Shown piece by piece: positions 1 to 9,012 of a stretch of 64,000 nt of DNA; the first letter of the stretch is position 1, and each line of letters begins with the position of its first letter. Source of the DNA: Nitrospira sp. (lineage in GTDB: Bacteria; Nitrospirota; Nitrospiria; Nitrospirales; Nitrospiraceae); NCBI GenBank assembly GCA_029194665.1, contig JARFXO010000002.1:434001-498000 (forward strand), in the 5' to 3' direction. The position numbers and the translations under genes are program-made. A model generated the notes under the pieces. The model did no database searches. It was not told the origin of the DNA and saw only the letters and a list, made by a program, of their open reading frames with translations.

Positions 1-387
1 CAACACAACATCCCAACAGCCAAGGTCCTCCTCAAAAATACCGGGCATTCCCCTGCACTGGCGACTCAAGCTCGCCTCGTGATGACCGTCTGGACCTCAA
101 ACACATTTCCCGACTGGGAGATGCCGCTAAAACTGACGACCGATGCCGAACCCATTGGAAAGATCGTTCCTGGATCTGTCGTGCCTCAGACCGTCTCTTT
201 GATAGCGCCGCTCACCGACGTGCAGGGCATGCATCTGGAGCGTAAGGATTGGTTCATCGTAATACTTGGAGTCGTGTCGTACGATGATCTGTTCCGCAAC
301 CCGCACGAAACGAAACTATGCCTCATCTGGCGAGATACCACTACTCAACACCTGAGCCGCTGCGAGCAATGGAATGAGGCAAATTAA
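1..387 (+). CDS. 5'-truncated hypothetical protein
   Basis: The frame is open from the first base to a TAA at 385-387, so this is the C-terminal part of a gene starting outside the window. The visible 128 residues begin with a stretch containing LKNTGHSPAL. Such N-T-G-x-(S/T)-P-A motifs occur in many membrane-anchored bacterial proteins of unknown function whose beta-rich soluble domain follows one or two N-terminal helices. That family resemblance is an inference from one motif. An internal GTG at 79 and ATG at 82 exist, but the motif lies upstream of them in the same frame, so a start there would cut the domain. No function assigned. Confidence 0.5.
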   Translation, partial: QHNIPTAKVLLKNTGHSPALATQARLVMTVWTSNTFPDWEMPLKLTTDAEPIGKIVPGSVVPQTVSLIAPLTDVQGMHLERKDWFIVILGVVSYDDLFRNPHETKLCLIWRDTTTQHLSRCEQWNEAN

Positions 388-415
388 TACACCAGCATTG
401 ACTTCGTGTGTACGC

Positions 416-898
416 TCAGCGTTCCGGATTGCGTGCCGCGGTGACCGCCGAGGCAAACTTCAGCAGGCTCGCCCGTTCGCTGTCGTCAAGCGCCAACAGG
501 AGATGGGCTTCCTCACCATGCATTAAGCGCAGGCTTAAGAAGGGCTCTTCTCGACGCTTTTCTCGGTTCTCCCACATCGCGTCGATCAGCTGCACTTTGT
601 CCAATTGACCGACCGATACGACATCGTACCGGAAATAGGAATCGCCGATGACAATGTCGAATACCACATTGCCCACCGTCATGAGTATCATGTTGAACCG
701 GCCTTGATCCTCGTACCCTTCCGGCAAGAATTTATTGATGTGGCAGAGCGCAACCTTGCGGTCGCCTAGCGCCTTGCGAACATTTTCTTTCAATGCGTCA
801 TAATCGATTTGCAGGGCCTTTTCATCCGGCCCGGTCGCCACTACGGCCGCCGCTTCCGCTTTCGAGAAAATATCATCGGCGGACATCAATCCTGACAT
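416..898 (-). CDS. hypothetical protein, 160 aa
   Basis: A soluble 160-residue protein without signal peptide or membrane segment. The start is supported by a GGGAG Shine-Dalgarno about 9 nt upstream of the ATG; a second ATG four codons in is less well placed. The central region (about residues 55-120) alternates hydrophobic residues with short turns and has the look of a small beta-barrel domain such as a bacterial PH-like fold, followed by a charged helix. That fold guess is weak and I recognise no catalytic motif. It is convergent with the truncated gene on its left and stands alone. Confidence 0.6.
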   Translation of the reverse strand: MSGLMSADDIFSKAEAAAVVATGPDEKALQIDYDALKENVRKALGDRKVALCHINKFLPEGYEDQGRFNMILMTVGNVVFDIVIGDSYFRYDVVSVGQLDKVQLIDAMWENREKRREEPFLSLRLMHGEEAHLLLALDDSERASLLKFASAVTAARNPER

Positions 899-1008
899 GA
901 CGTATGCTCCCTTGTTATCGTTGAAGTAGATCTAGCAATGACCTCGGGACCCGTACCGTAACCGGCCATCCGACGTAATTGCAAGGGGCTTGAGCAGGCA
1001 AGACCGGC

Positions 1009-2487
1009 CTATCGCCTCGCCGACACAACATGAGAAAATCGCTTCGTACCGGCCTCGTCCATCACCGTCACCTCGAACGCATCTCTGGTGACCCGAACCA
1101 GACCGAAATTATGGTATCCGGACTCGTAAAAGATCTGCCTCGGATGCAGTTCCTCGCGAGTCGGCGCGAACCTTCCCGGGGGTGCAGAGAGCGGCCCTGC
1201 GATGTATTCGTGAAAATCGATGACGCCGTCCTGATCGGGATCATAGGCGTTTGCCTGTGCCCAATGCACGTCACCGGCAATGAACACGACGTTCTTGATT
1301 TTGTGATTGAGAACCGCGTCTACAACCACCTGTCGCTCGCGCTCGAAACCAGTGCCGTCCGGCCCTCCTGCCCAGCCATCATAGCCGGGAACATTGACAT
1401 TGCCACCTTTTGGAATCGAGAGGGGAACGGAGGTCACGATCACTTTCCATGTCGCGGTTGAAGCGCGCAGCCCATCGAGCAACCAAGCCAATTGTGTTGC
1501 GCCGAGCATAGTCTTGGCAGGACCATCTGGATCAGCATTACGACTCCGATATTGCCTCGTATCCAGAATGAAGAGTTCGAGGTCGGCACCATACCGTACC
1601 AGCCGATAGAGACGATGTAGATCCTGCTCGGGAGAAGCGATGGGCCAGTACTCTCGCAATGCCTGTCGGCCTGTCGGCATCTGTTCGTCATACGGTCCGG
1701 CAAAATTGTTCCTCACGTCGTGATCATCCCATATCACATAGACCGGCGTTGTCTCCAAAAATCGACGCAGACCTTCCGCACCACGCTGATAGCGGTGACG
1801 TAGCCGATACAGTTCCAGCGTGGATGCTTTGAAATCGGCACCAGGTTCGTTCGGCGGCGAGGGGCAAATATGATCGCTATAGATCGTATCGCCGAGAAAC
1901 AAGAAGAAGTCGGGATGATGTTGCTGCATCACATCAAAGATGGGATAGCCGTTGATCGCCTGGCGGCATTGTCCCCCACCTCCGAGATCTCCGCTCCAAG
2001 CAAATGTCACCGGTGCGGACGTTGTGTGATCCGGCAGGGTGGTGAACTCTCCCCTTGCCGCAACCTTCGTTGGAGCCTGTTGCTTGCCCTGCTCTCTCTG
2101 CTCAATCAGAATGTGGTAGCGATAGCTTGTCGCGGGACTGAGCCTTTCAAGAGGGATCGTCACCGTATAATCCGTCTCTGCCGTCGTCGTCAATTTCGCC
2201 GTGCGAGACACCGGTTCCCTGACCGTCGCCAGCTTCGATGCCTGTTCCCAAGCCGAAAGCGATGCCCATTCGACCTGGACGATGGCCGGCCCCTCGGTGC
2301 GCAGCCAGAGCAATGCGCTGTCTGAACTGATATCACCGACGGCGACACCTTGCGGTAAGAAGTCCGTTCTCAAGGCAGATGAATTTCCCGGTGAACTGCC
2401 TCCTGGGTCCCTTTCCGCCCAAGAGCTGCAACTGGTGGGGAGCGCTGCGAGGACGAGGGATAAGGCGACGAGAGCGGGCACTTGCAT
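1009..2487 (-). CDS. phoD: PhoD-type alkaline phosphatase, exported
   Basis: The 492-residue protein starts with a hydrophobic export signal and then shows the PhoD-like metallophosphatase order: an N-terminal fibronectin-like region (about 45-150), then SGDLGGGG (about 164), FLGDTIYSD (about 197), WDDHDVRNNF (about 254) and GDVHWAQ (about 405). These Asp, Asn and His positions are the expected Fe/Ca ligands of the family, which hydrolyses phosphate mono- and diesters in the periplasm. An AGGGA sits 8 nt before the ATG. No Pho-box was identified and the gene appears monocistronic. Function confidence is high; substrate preference is unknown. Confidence 0.88.
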   Translation of the reverse strand: MQVPALVALSLVLAALPTSCSSWAERDPGGSSPGNSSALRTDFLPQGVAVGDISSDSALLWLRTEGPAIVQVEWASLSAWEQASKLATVREPVSRTAKLTTTAETDYTVTIPLERLSPATSYRYHILIEQREQGKQQAPTKVAARGEFTTLPDHTTSAPVTFAWSGDLGGGGQCRQAINGYPIFDVMQQHHPDFFLFLGDTIYSDHICPSPPNEPGADFKASTLELYRLRHRYQRGAEGLRRFLETTPVYVIWDDHDVRNNFAGPYDEQMPTGRQALREYWPIASPEQDLHRLYRLVRYGADLELFILDTRQYRSRNADPDGPAKTMLGATQLAWLLDGLRASTATWKVIVTSVPLSIPKGGNVNVPGYDGWAGGPDGTGFERERQVVVDAVLNHKIKNVVFIAGDVHWAQANAYDPDQDGVIDFHEYIAGPLSAPPGRFAPTREELHPRQIFYESGYHNFGLVRVTRDAFEVTVMDEAGTKRFSHVVSARR

Positions 2488-2599
2488 CAGAACATCCCTA
2501 CCCTATGCGGCGGTTGAGGTCAAGCAGCTCCGCGAGGCCTCGGGGTTGAAAGTCGGCACGGAGGACCGGCATACTGAACAAGTCCGTAGGAGAACCCAG

Positions 2600-2836
2600 A
2601 TGTTGGATGCAAATTGCTGTGTGCCTGATTGCCTGGCGAGCCCCTATGCCCCGGCCGGGACTCGATCCGTTTGCAAAGACCATTTCCTCAACTTTCTCAC
2701 CTGGCGCCGCCGCCGTGGCATTCAGATGTTCCATGCCTATGCCGGCATGACGATGGAGCGGCGCGATGCCGTCGTCGGTGAATGGATGAAATCAATGCGA
2801 CTCGACGAAGTACCAGCTACCCCATCGAAAATCTGA
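2600..2836 (+). CDS. small Cys-containing hypothetical protein, 78 aa
   Basis: Only part of the long open frame here looks genuine, the segment from the ATG at 2600. It gives a 78-residue basic protein with a Cys cluster near the N-terminus (CCVPDC, then SVCKDHFLNF) followed by an Arg-rich turn and a helical C-terminus. The C-x4-C and C-x-D-H spacing could bind a metal, but no named domain is recognised. It is divergent from phoD and convergent with the following acetyltransferase gene, 16 bp away. Upstream codons of the same frame overlap phoD antisense and are not supported. Confidence 0.5.
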   Translation: MLDANCCVPDCLASPYAPAGTRSVCKDHFLNFLTWRRRRGIQMFHAYAGMTMERRDAVVGEWMKSMRLDEVPATPSKI

Positions 2837-2852
2837 CCAACCATCGTCTGCG

Positions 2853-3299
2853 CTACAACGACAAGCCATACAGATAGAACTCGTCCCGCTGCCACTCCAT
2901 CGCTTTATAGAGCCGTTGTGCCGACCTGTTCGTAATCGCCGTCGCTAATTCCAAACGAGCAGCACCAGCTGCACGGGCGGTCTCGGCCGCAGAAGCGAGC
3001 AATCGAGTTCCAACACCGCGCCGCCTGGCTTCAGGTAGGACAAACAAGTCGCTGAGCAGATACAGTGGTGCGGCAAGGATCGAGGAGAACGTCGGAAAGA
3101 GTTGCACAAAGCCGACCGCACTCCCAGCACGATCTTCAGCCATCAGCACCACCGATTCATTACGGACAATACGATCACTCAAAAACTGCCTGGCAACAAC
3201 TAGATCCGGCTGTTGCCTGTAGAACTGGCGGTAGGCATCGAAGAGTGGAACGAGTTGCTCAAGGTCATGAATGCTGGCTTGGCGTACGGTGTCGGTCAT
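2853..3299 (-). CDS. GNAT-family N-acetyltransferase
   Basis: A 148-residue protein that is a complete GNAT fold: N-terminal beta-alpha region, a central strand with LYLLSDLFVLPEARRRGVG, where the R-x-x-G-x-G/A-like segment is the acetyl-CoA pyrophosphate-binding motif A, and a C-terminal LELATAITNRSAQRLYKAMEW that matches motif B with its conserved Asn and Tyr. Length is typical of the family. Substrate cannot be predicted: GNAT enzymes acetylate amines, antibiotics or protein N-termini. It lies just downstream of a toxin-antitoxin pair on the same strand. Confidence 0.85.
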   Translation of the reverse strand: MTDTVRQASIHDLEQLVPLFDAYRQFYRQQPDLVVARQFLSDRIVRNESVVLMAEDRAGSAVGFVQLFPTFSSILAAPLYLLSDLFVLPEARRRGVGTRLLASAAETARAAGAARLELATAITNRSAQRLYKAMEWQRDEFYLYGLSL

Positions 3300-3414
3300 G
3301 ATAGGGCCGCGTGTAGCGATTACACCGTCGGATGGATCAGAAAAATCAGGATCGAGATCCCTCCACTGCGCCAGAGCCCTAACGAACGGCTTCGGATAGC
3401 TTGGTCTTCGCTAT

Positions 3415-3709
3415 TCACTCCCGACCGACCCAATACATCGGTCGGCGTTTCAGGTTCATGACCGCCAACACTCGGACCTTGTCCGGCTTCATGGAAATAG
3501 AAAAGCGCGTAGGGAAATCGGAAAACGAGTCGCCGATGGATCGTCTTCGTGATCAACGAACCAGCTTCGGGGAAGTTCAGGATGGCTTGAGTACAGCGCT
3601 CAACCTCGTCAAGGAGCGCCGCTCCCAGCCCGGGATTTTCTGACTCGTAGTACTGTGCGGCTTCGTTCAATTCACGGCGGGCCAACCGATCATAGGAAAC
3701 TTGCTCCAT
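3415..3709 (-). pseudogene. RelE/ParE-type toxin, frameshifted
   Basis: Translation from the ATG at 3709 gives a normal RelE/ParE start (ARRELNEAAQYYE, then FRFPYALFYFHEAG), but after about residue 77 it runs into an unrelated tail ending at 3320. Shifting by one base near 3480 restores the expected family C-terminus, VRVLAVMNLKRRPMYWVGRE and a stop at 3415-3417, giving a product of the usual 97-98 residues. One extra base (or two missing) therefore separates the two coding frames. Either the toxin is inactivated or the assembly has a single-base error. The antitoxin gene lies directly upstream with no gap. Confidence 0.8.
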
Positions 3710-3934
3710 TCATTTCAGCTTGGCCCGTGCATCGCGGAACACCTTCTCGGCCGGCATGTCAACACCAGGATCGGTATCCATCTCCGCATCTCTGCGCTGA
3801 GCTTCCTCAGCCCAAATCCTGGCATTTTCCGCTTCGGAAAGATTCTCCAAACTCTCCAAAAGTTTCCCCGCCAAACGCGCTCGCGCCTTTGGATCGAGTC
3901 TCAATACCTCAGCTTCAAGTTCATTAATACTCAT
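3710..3934 (-). CDS. addiction-module antitoxin (Unstab_antitox type)
   Basis: A 74-residue acidic protein with the pattern of the putative addiction module component family (TIGR02574): N-terminal INELEAEVLRLDPKARARLA, central SLENLSEAE, then a W-A-E-E-A-xx-R-D segment and a short basic end. Its stop codon abuts the start of the RelE/ParE-like toxin, the usual antitoxin-first arrangement. The antitoxin is expected to bind the toxin and the shared promoter. It is intact while the toxin frame is broken, so it may be a relic or an anti-toxin for related systems. Confidence 0.8.
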   Translation of the reverse strand: MSINELEAEVLRLDPKARARLAGKLLESLENLSEAENARIWAEEAQRRDAEMDTDPGVDMPAEKVFRDARAKLK

Positions 3935-4031
3935 GGAAGCATTCTACACCAACCAGATTCTTGAACCAACCAATACTGCAGCGGGTGGCCGTCCGCTCCC
4001 GCTCTCGTGGTCTGGTTTGCCGCTTTCATCG

Positions 4032-4307
4032 CTACAGCCCGAACCAGCGGGCGCGAGGGCTCGAACCGAAGTGCTCCTTGGCAGCGCGGAGAGCCACTGA
4101 CGGCTCGTAGTAGGTGCCTGTCGGACCATCGGGATTGGAGAAGAAGTCCACGTCCACGCGCACCGTTGACTCTTCAGTAGAGCTGCTCATCTGCCCCACA
4201 GCCGGTGGGGTCATGGCTGAGAGTCCGCAAGAGTCCCCACGATGATTCCTTTCCAACTGATACGGTTCATCAGTCATCTCCTTTTCTACGCCACACTGTT
4301 CCAGCAT
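4032..4307 (-). CDS. hypothetical protein, up to 91 aa
   Basis: A short open frame ending at 4032. The first ATG (4307) has only a weak ribosome-binding site, while an internal ATG at 4277 has AAGGAG touching it directly, so the start is uncertain (81 or 91 residues). The product is hydrophilic with a Ser/Thr-rich middle and a C-terminal FGSSPRARWFGL; no domain is recognised. It lies just downstream of a DUF5666 lipoprotein gene on the same strand. It may be an unannotated small protein or a chance frame. Confidence 0.35.
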   Translation of the reverse strand: MLEQCGVEKEMTDEPYQLERNHRGDSCGLSAMTPPAVGQMSSSTEESTVRVDVDFFSNPDGPTGTYYEPSVALRAAKEHFGSSPRARWFGL

Positions 4308-4331
4308 AATAACCTACTTGTATACGCCTAA

Positions 4332-5780
4332 TCAATCTTCCAATTCTGCCTCTTCCCATGTCACCGTCGTACCGGTCAACTTACCATTCACTTTCACCAG
4401 TGAGTTGACTCTCACTTCAGCTAAAAATCCTGCACGACTCATTGATGCGCCGCTCACACTCTCGAACTGATTTATGCCGTCTGTATCGACTGACACACCC
4501 AAGATCACGATGACGTCGCCGTTGATCGACTGCACCGGTCCCTGGAGATCCACATCATCATCCGGTGACCGCAGCTGGATACGGGTCGCAACCACGGTAT
4601 TCGGACCCGTCACCCGCCCCCGCACCGTGACATGATCGCCCTGCAGATCATTCACGGCTATTGTATTCCCACCGTCCTTCAGCTCGGTCTGACTATTCAC
4701 GGCTATCGTCACGCCAGGCAGGCCTGCAAGTGTCAGCGTGTTGCCGGCGACCGTTGCATTTCCCTCCAACCGTACACTCTCATGGAACTTCACATGCTTC
4801 GAAATGAGTGTGCTGCCGTCGAACCGGCCTTCGGCGGACATCTTGGCCCCAACCACGATCTCATCGACGGTCCCACCCCTGAATTCCGTGGTCGCCGTCG
4901 TCCTCACCGGAGTAGTCCCAATGGTGAAATCGACGACATTGCCGTTCGGCGTACCAGCCTGCGTCACAAACCCCTCGACCTCGAATTCATCAATCACATT
5001 TCTGCCCTGGCGCTCTAGCTCGACCTTCGTTGCGCTGAGGGTCGTCGTCACACTGACAAAGTTCGTCCCTTTGACCTCAACGAATCGACCGTCCCAGTTG
5101 TTGCCATTGGGTGTCGGCATGTCGCTGATATCCGCCCCACTGTAGGTCACCGTGAGATTGCCGATCCGAAATGTTGCAGATCCAGACGCATGACTGTTCA
5201 CGAATCCGCGCACCTCCAGGGTGACATTGGCCAACTTCTTTTCGATGAATGTCGCCTGGATGATCCCATTAGGACGAATATGACCGTTGACTTCAACGTT
5301 GTCTGTCCCAGCCACAAGATTCAGGATGTTTTTCCCAGGAATGTTGTTGTCGATGATGGTGGTGTTATCCACCAACACAGTCTGTCCCATCACCACGAGG
5401 CTCAAGCCATCCGCCGCTATCGATTGCACCAATCCTTCTACCGCGTCCTTCTGCTGAACCGAACTGGCCGTATGTTGATTGCCGCTGAACGAGCCGTTCA
5501 CTGTGACGATCATTCCCTTCTTAAGCCCGCACGTCGTAACAGGACTGATCGTGCACCGCTCCGTGACGCCGTCACGCCGTATCTCTACATTTTCCGTCTC
5601 GAACTTCTTGCCGTTGACGAACAGGCTCCCGAAATCCGTGGCTGTTCCGGATGCCGACGCGGAACCGCTTCCGGATGCACTTGCCGACACAGACGGAGCT
5701 CCGTCGCTGCCGCAAGCAGTAAGGACTCCTGTTATGCTCATCATGCCAACCAGTCTGAAGAGCCATCGTGAAGTATTCAT
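4332..5780 (-). CDS. DUF5666-repeat lipoprotein
   Basis: The 482-residue product has an N-terminal signal with lipobox VLTAC, then a Gly/Ser/Ala-rich linker (residues about 25-47) and a long run of short beta-barrel-like units with repeated V-x-G-x-v/i turns. In this DUF5666 pattern each unit resembles an OB-like strand set, for example GLVQSIAADGLSLVVMGQTV, VRGFVNSHASGSATFRIGNL and LQGPVQSINGDVIVILGVSV. About five units are visible. It is expected to be anchored in the outer membrane facing the periplasm. The family has no established biochemical role. It is followed by a small hypothetical gene and otherwise looks monocistronic. Confidence 0.8.
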   Translation of the reverse strand: MNTSRWLFRLVGMMSITGVLTACGSDGAPSVSASASGSGSASASGTATDFGSLFVNGKKFETENVEIRRDGVTERCTISPVTTCGLKKGMIVTVNGSFSGNQHTASSVQQKDAVEGLVQSIAADGLSLVVMGQTVLVDNTTIIDNNIPGKNILNLVAGTDNVEVNGHIRPNGIIQATFIEKKLANVTLEVRGFVNSHASGSATFRIGNLTVTYSGADISDMPTPNGNNWDGRFVEVKGTNFVSVTTTLSATKVELERQGRNVIDEFEVEGFVTQAGTPNGNVVDFTIGTTPVRTTATTEFRGGTVDEIVVGAKMSAEGRFDGSTLISKHVKFHESVRLEGNATVAGNTLTLAGLPGVTIAVNSQTELKDGGNTIAVNDLQGDHVTVRGRVTGPNTVVATRIQLRSPDDDVDLQGPVQSINGDVIVILGVSVDTDGINQFESVSGASMSRAGFLAEVRVNSLVKVNGKLTGTTVTWEEAELED

Positions 5781-6245
5781 GGTGTGTTCCTTGGTAGATA
5801 CAAGTTGTTGTTGCGATTTCCGGTTTCACTGGTCATCGAGTGAAACACTTGTAGGTCGTGGCATATCGGCCCGGACATTCGCTGACCACGTGACGCGTCC
5901 CGGAGACCATTGCCAGACACCCAACCTGATAATCCTCCTTCCGGCCTTGTCTGATCGGTTAGACAGAGGGTGGAGGGAAAGGTAAACGGAGGTTTAGGGA
6001 AGCTTCAATCCTGCGAAGGAGGGGGATGGCAAGCCTGCCTGAGCGAAACTCAGGCTGGACTGGTCAATATATGTTATTACTGGATCGGATTGCGCTGTGA
6101 CGGAGTCAGCTAGTACTTTCACAGAGAAAGATGTGTCCACATAGAGGCATTGGAGGGTGCTAGGTGAGTGACGTGCTAAGAGGCTCTATAGGTAGATCAG
6201 GTGTTAATGAGATCGTTCGTATCAGTTGGCTTCTTTCGAGAGTGG
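5781..6245. other. intergenic region between T1SS operon end and DUF5666 gene
   Basis: No gene is supported here. The stretch holds the 5' leader of the DUF5666 gene and the 3' region of the type I secretion operon, both read on the minus strand. A short inverted repeat at 6037-6043/6049-6055 (7-bp arms GCCTGAG and CTCAGGC around CGAAA) could end transcription of the secretion operon, but no T-tract follows on the minus strand, so it is only a candidate. Confidence 0.4.
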
Positions 6246-7637
6246 TCAGTTCCGCGCTAACCAACTGTTGAGTTCCTGCATATCCGTCCGCGTGAGGGTC
6301 CCGCCCCATACCCGCAGGGCCACGAGCGATCGGATATAGTCATAGCGGGCCTTGGCGTAGCCAAACCGGGATTTCAAGAGATTCTTTTTTGCTTCCAGTA
6401 GGGCCACAATCGTGGAGACTCCCAACTCGTAGCCCCGTTGCTGTCCATCCCGGGCCTTGACCCGGGCCTCCACCTCGCGCGCGGTCGAGGCAATACGCGA
6501 GTGGCCGGTTTGGGCACTCAGATACGCCGTCCTCGTCTCCCGCTCGACCTCACGTTGCTTTTCCACGCGCTTGTGTTTCACGATTGCGAAGCGGGCAACG
6601 GCTTCGTGTTCCTCGGCTTTCGTGCTTCCACCGGAAAACAAGGGCACATTGAGCTGCAAGCCCAAGCTACCGACCGTGTAGTCAAGCGGGAGGTTGTCGA
6701 ACCCGGCATTCTTGGCGTAAAGGCCTGACATCTGCAGGGACAACTGTGGGAGATGGTTGGCCCACCGACTGGCAATGACCTTGGCGGCCGCGTCCATCGC
6801 GTGTTGCAACGCACGGATCGCCGGATGATGCTCGACCGCGTCGACGACCCACTGATCGGACTGCCCGGGCACAGGCGGCAACTCCTCTTTCGTGAGCCGA
6901 GCCAGATCGGCCACCGGCACCCCGACCACCTCGCGCACCTTTTCCAGTGCAACCGCCTTCGCATTGTGGATTTCGAGTTCGCGCGTTTTGAGCGTCTGGT
7001 AGTAGGCCTCCACCTCGTAGAGATCGGTGACCTTCGCCATGGCGCGCTCGTGCATACGGCGTATCCGCTGCATATCCCCGTCGGTCAATTCGAGCTCGCC
7101 CTGCAAGTAACTGGCCTCATCCTGTGCTTCCAAGAACTCCAAGTAGCGATCGACTAACTCGGTGGCAAGCCCCATGCGCGCATCCTCCAAGTCCTGCTCA
7201 GCCTGCTTGACGGTAAAGCCGGCTCCTTCATAGGCGCGATAGGAGGCCAGGTCAAACAGCGCCTGCCGGGCCTGCACAACACCGCGCAACCCCTGATATC
7301 GTGAGGTGACATCCGTTGTCTGCAGAGTGAAGAGGTTGCTGGTTTCTTGAGTGAGTTCGTTCCATGTGATGTTGCCGGTGGCCGACACTTGGGGCAAGAG
7401 CTTGCTGCGAGCCTGATCATGCTGGGCTTCCGCCTGCACGACGGAATACTTCCGGCCCTCCACGACCGGATTGGTGGCTAGGGCGAGATCGTAGAGCTGG
7501 AGCAAATTGGCCGAGGCCCCTTGGAGAGCGGGTTGGCCCTCAGCGGCGGCCGCCACCGGCATCGCCGGGCTGAGGAGGGTGAGCAAGAACAGCAAGAGGG
7601 CTCGGGAGTGCAGTATCGTGTTGTCCGTGGTAGCCAT
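6246..7637 (-). CDS. TolC-family outer-membrane channel of type I secretion
   Basis: A 463-residue protein with a cleavable signal peptide (to about residue 32) and two copies of the outer-membrane efflux repeat, each a long helical hairpin: LLQLYDLALATNPVVEGRKYS near the N-terminus and VVDAVEHHPAIRALQHAMDA in the second half, with GLQLNVPLFSGGSTKAE as the conserved strand segment. Trimers of such proteins form the outer-membrane exit duct. The gene is last in the order peroxidase, small gene, ABC transporter, adaptor, channel; it starts 10 bp after the adaptor gene. It is therefore likely dedicated to exporting the RTX protein. Confidence 0.9.
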   Translation of the reverse strand: MATTDNTILHSRALLLFLLTLLSPAMPVAAAAEGQPALQGASANLLQLYDLALATNPVVEGRKYSVVQAEAQHDQARSKLLPQVSATGNITWNELTQETSNLFTLQTTDVTSRYQGLRGVVQARQALFDLASYRAYEGAGFTVKQAEQDLEDARMGLATELVDRYLEFLEAQDEASYLQGELELTDGDMQRIRRMHERAMAKVTDLYEVEAYYQTLKTRELEIHNAKAVALEKVREVVGVPVADLARLTKEELPPVPGQSDQWVVDAVEHHPAIRALQHAMDAAAKVIASRWANHLPQLSLQMSGLYAKNAGFDNLPLDYTVGSLGLQLNVPLFSGGSTKAEEHEAVARFAIVKHKRVEKQREVERETRTAYLSAQTGHSRIASTAREVEARVKARDGQQRGYELGVSTIVALLEAKKNLLKSRFGYAKARYDYIRSLVALRVWGGTLTRTDMQELNSWLARN

Positions 7638-7647
7638 GGGTGTTCGC

Positions 7648-8988
7648 TCAATCCTCGATGAAGGCGCGTTTGAAGGTGTCGGTGAGAGGCTTCATCAAAT
7701 ACTGGACCAGGGTCCGTGCCCCGGTGTTGATGAGCACCTCCGCAGGCATCCCCGGCACCAGTGCGAGGTCGGCCGCGCTTAGGGCTTCGAGTCCGTCTGC
7801 AGAGACTGCGACCCGGGCCAAATAGTAAGCGACCTCGCCGCTTGTGCTCTCTTTGTTGTCCCCGACAATCCGATCCGCCGAGACACTGATCAGTGTCCCT
7901 TCGATCGTGGGCACATCGCGGGTCTTGAACGCGCTGAACCGCACCTCAGCCACCTGCCCCACCTTGACCCGATCAATGTCGATGGGAGCAACTTGGGCTT
8001 CGATGATCAGCTTCTGATCCTTGGGCACGACGTCGAGCAGGCGGCCTCCCGGGGGAATAACCGCCCCGATGGTATGCACAGACAGCCCCAGCACCATTCC
8101 GGCGACCGGGGCCTTGATCACGGTGCGGTTCACCGTACTTTCAAGCGACTGCACTTTCTCTCGGAGTTCGAACGATTCAGCTTGGACTTCGCTCAGTTCC
8201 TTGGCCACTTCCCGTTGTAAATCTTTCTGCAGCTGCAGAATCTTCAGTTCAATCTCGGCGATTTGCAACTCGCTCGCCGCAATATCGGACACCAACTCTC
8301 CACGCTGCCCCTCGCTCTGGGCCAAGGCCCGGTCCAGTTCCTGGACCTTTTGCTTTTCGGTGTACCCTTCCTGCAGCAGACTCTTGAAGTCGGCCACGTC
8401 GCCGCGGTAGGAGTCCACGAGGCGATCTTTACTATGCTTTTGCGCCCGAAGCCCCTCCACTTTGGCACCCAGTTGCTCGATCTGTCGGCGATACACGGCA
8501 CTCTCGCCGTCGTACGCCGCCTGGCGCACCCGGAACGTTTGATTCTGCAACTGGATGGCTTCCTGCACCCGCGAATCGCTATGGTGCCTAAGTAATTCCT
8601 CGGGATAGTTCACGGATCGGAGTCCGTCGCGCTGCGCAGCCAGGCGAGCTTCCTGTGCGATCCGAAAATAGAGCTGACCCCGAAAGACTTCGAGCTGGGC
8701 ACGGGATTGGGTATCGTCCAGGGTGGCGAGCACCTGGTCTTGCTGCACGGAGTCCCCGTCATGCACATCCAGCGTGCGAATGATGCCGCCCTCAAGATGC
8801 TGGACGGTTTTGCGATAGTGCTCGACGGTGATGATGCCAGGAGCTAAGGCGGCACTCGTCAGGGGGGCCAGCGAGGCCCAGGCTCCGAATCCCCCGAAGA
8901 CCACCAGCACGAGCGCCAGCCCCTGTCGGCGGATCGCACGATCGTCGCTCAACACCGGACGTGGGCCTTCGAGCAACTGGTCAGCCAC
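7648..8988 (-). CDS. HlyD/PrtE-family type I secretion adaptor
   Basis: A 446-residue inner-membrane adaptor. One membrane helix near residues 22-45 is followed by the biotinyl-lipoyl-like half motif (GGIIRTLDVHDGDSVQQDQV), a long coiled coil (about 95-290) that spans the periplasm, and the second lipoyl half plus beta-barrel domain (VIKAPVAGMVLGLSVHTIGA; VRFSAFKTRDVPTIEGTL). This is the PrtD/PrtE-type architecture rather than an RND adaptor. It bridges the ABC transporter (24 bp upstream) and the TolC-like channel, and may take part in cargo recognition. Confidence 0.92.
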   Translation of the reverse strand: MADQLLEGPRPVLSDDRAIRRQGLALVLVVFGGFGAWASLAPLTSAALAPGIITVEHYRKTVQHLEGGIIRTLDVHDGDSVQQDQVLATLDDTQSRAQLEVFRGQLYFRIAQEARLAAQRDGLRSVNYPEELLRHHSDSRVQEAIQLQNQTFRVRQAAYDGESAVYRRQIEQLGAKVEGLRAQKHSKDRLVDSYRGDVADFKSLLQEGYTEKQKVQELDRALAQSEGQRGELVSDIAASELQIAEIELKILQLQKDLQREVAKELSEVQAESFELREKVQSLESTVNRTVIKAPVAGMVLGLSVHTIGAVIPPGGRLLDVVPKDQKLIIEAQVAPIDIDRVKVGQVAEVRFSAFKTRDVPTIEGTLISVSADRIVGDNKESTSGEVAYYLARVAVSADGLEALSAADLALVPGMPAEVLINTGARTLVQYLMKPLTDTFKRAFIED

Positions 8989-9012
8989 CGCACACCATGT
9001 CCCTGCGCCTTC

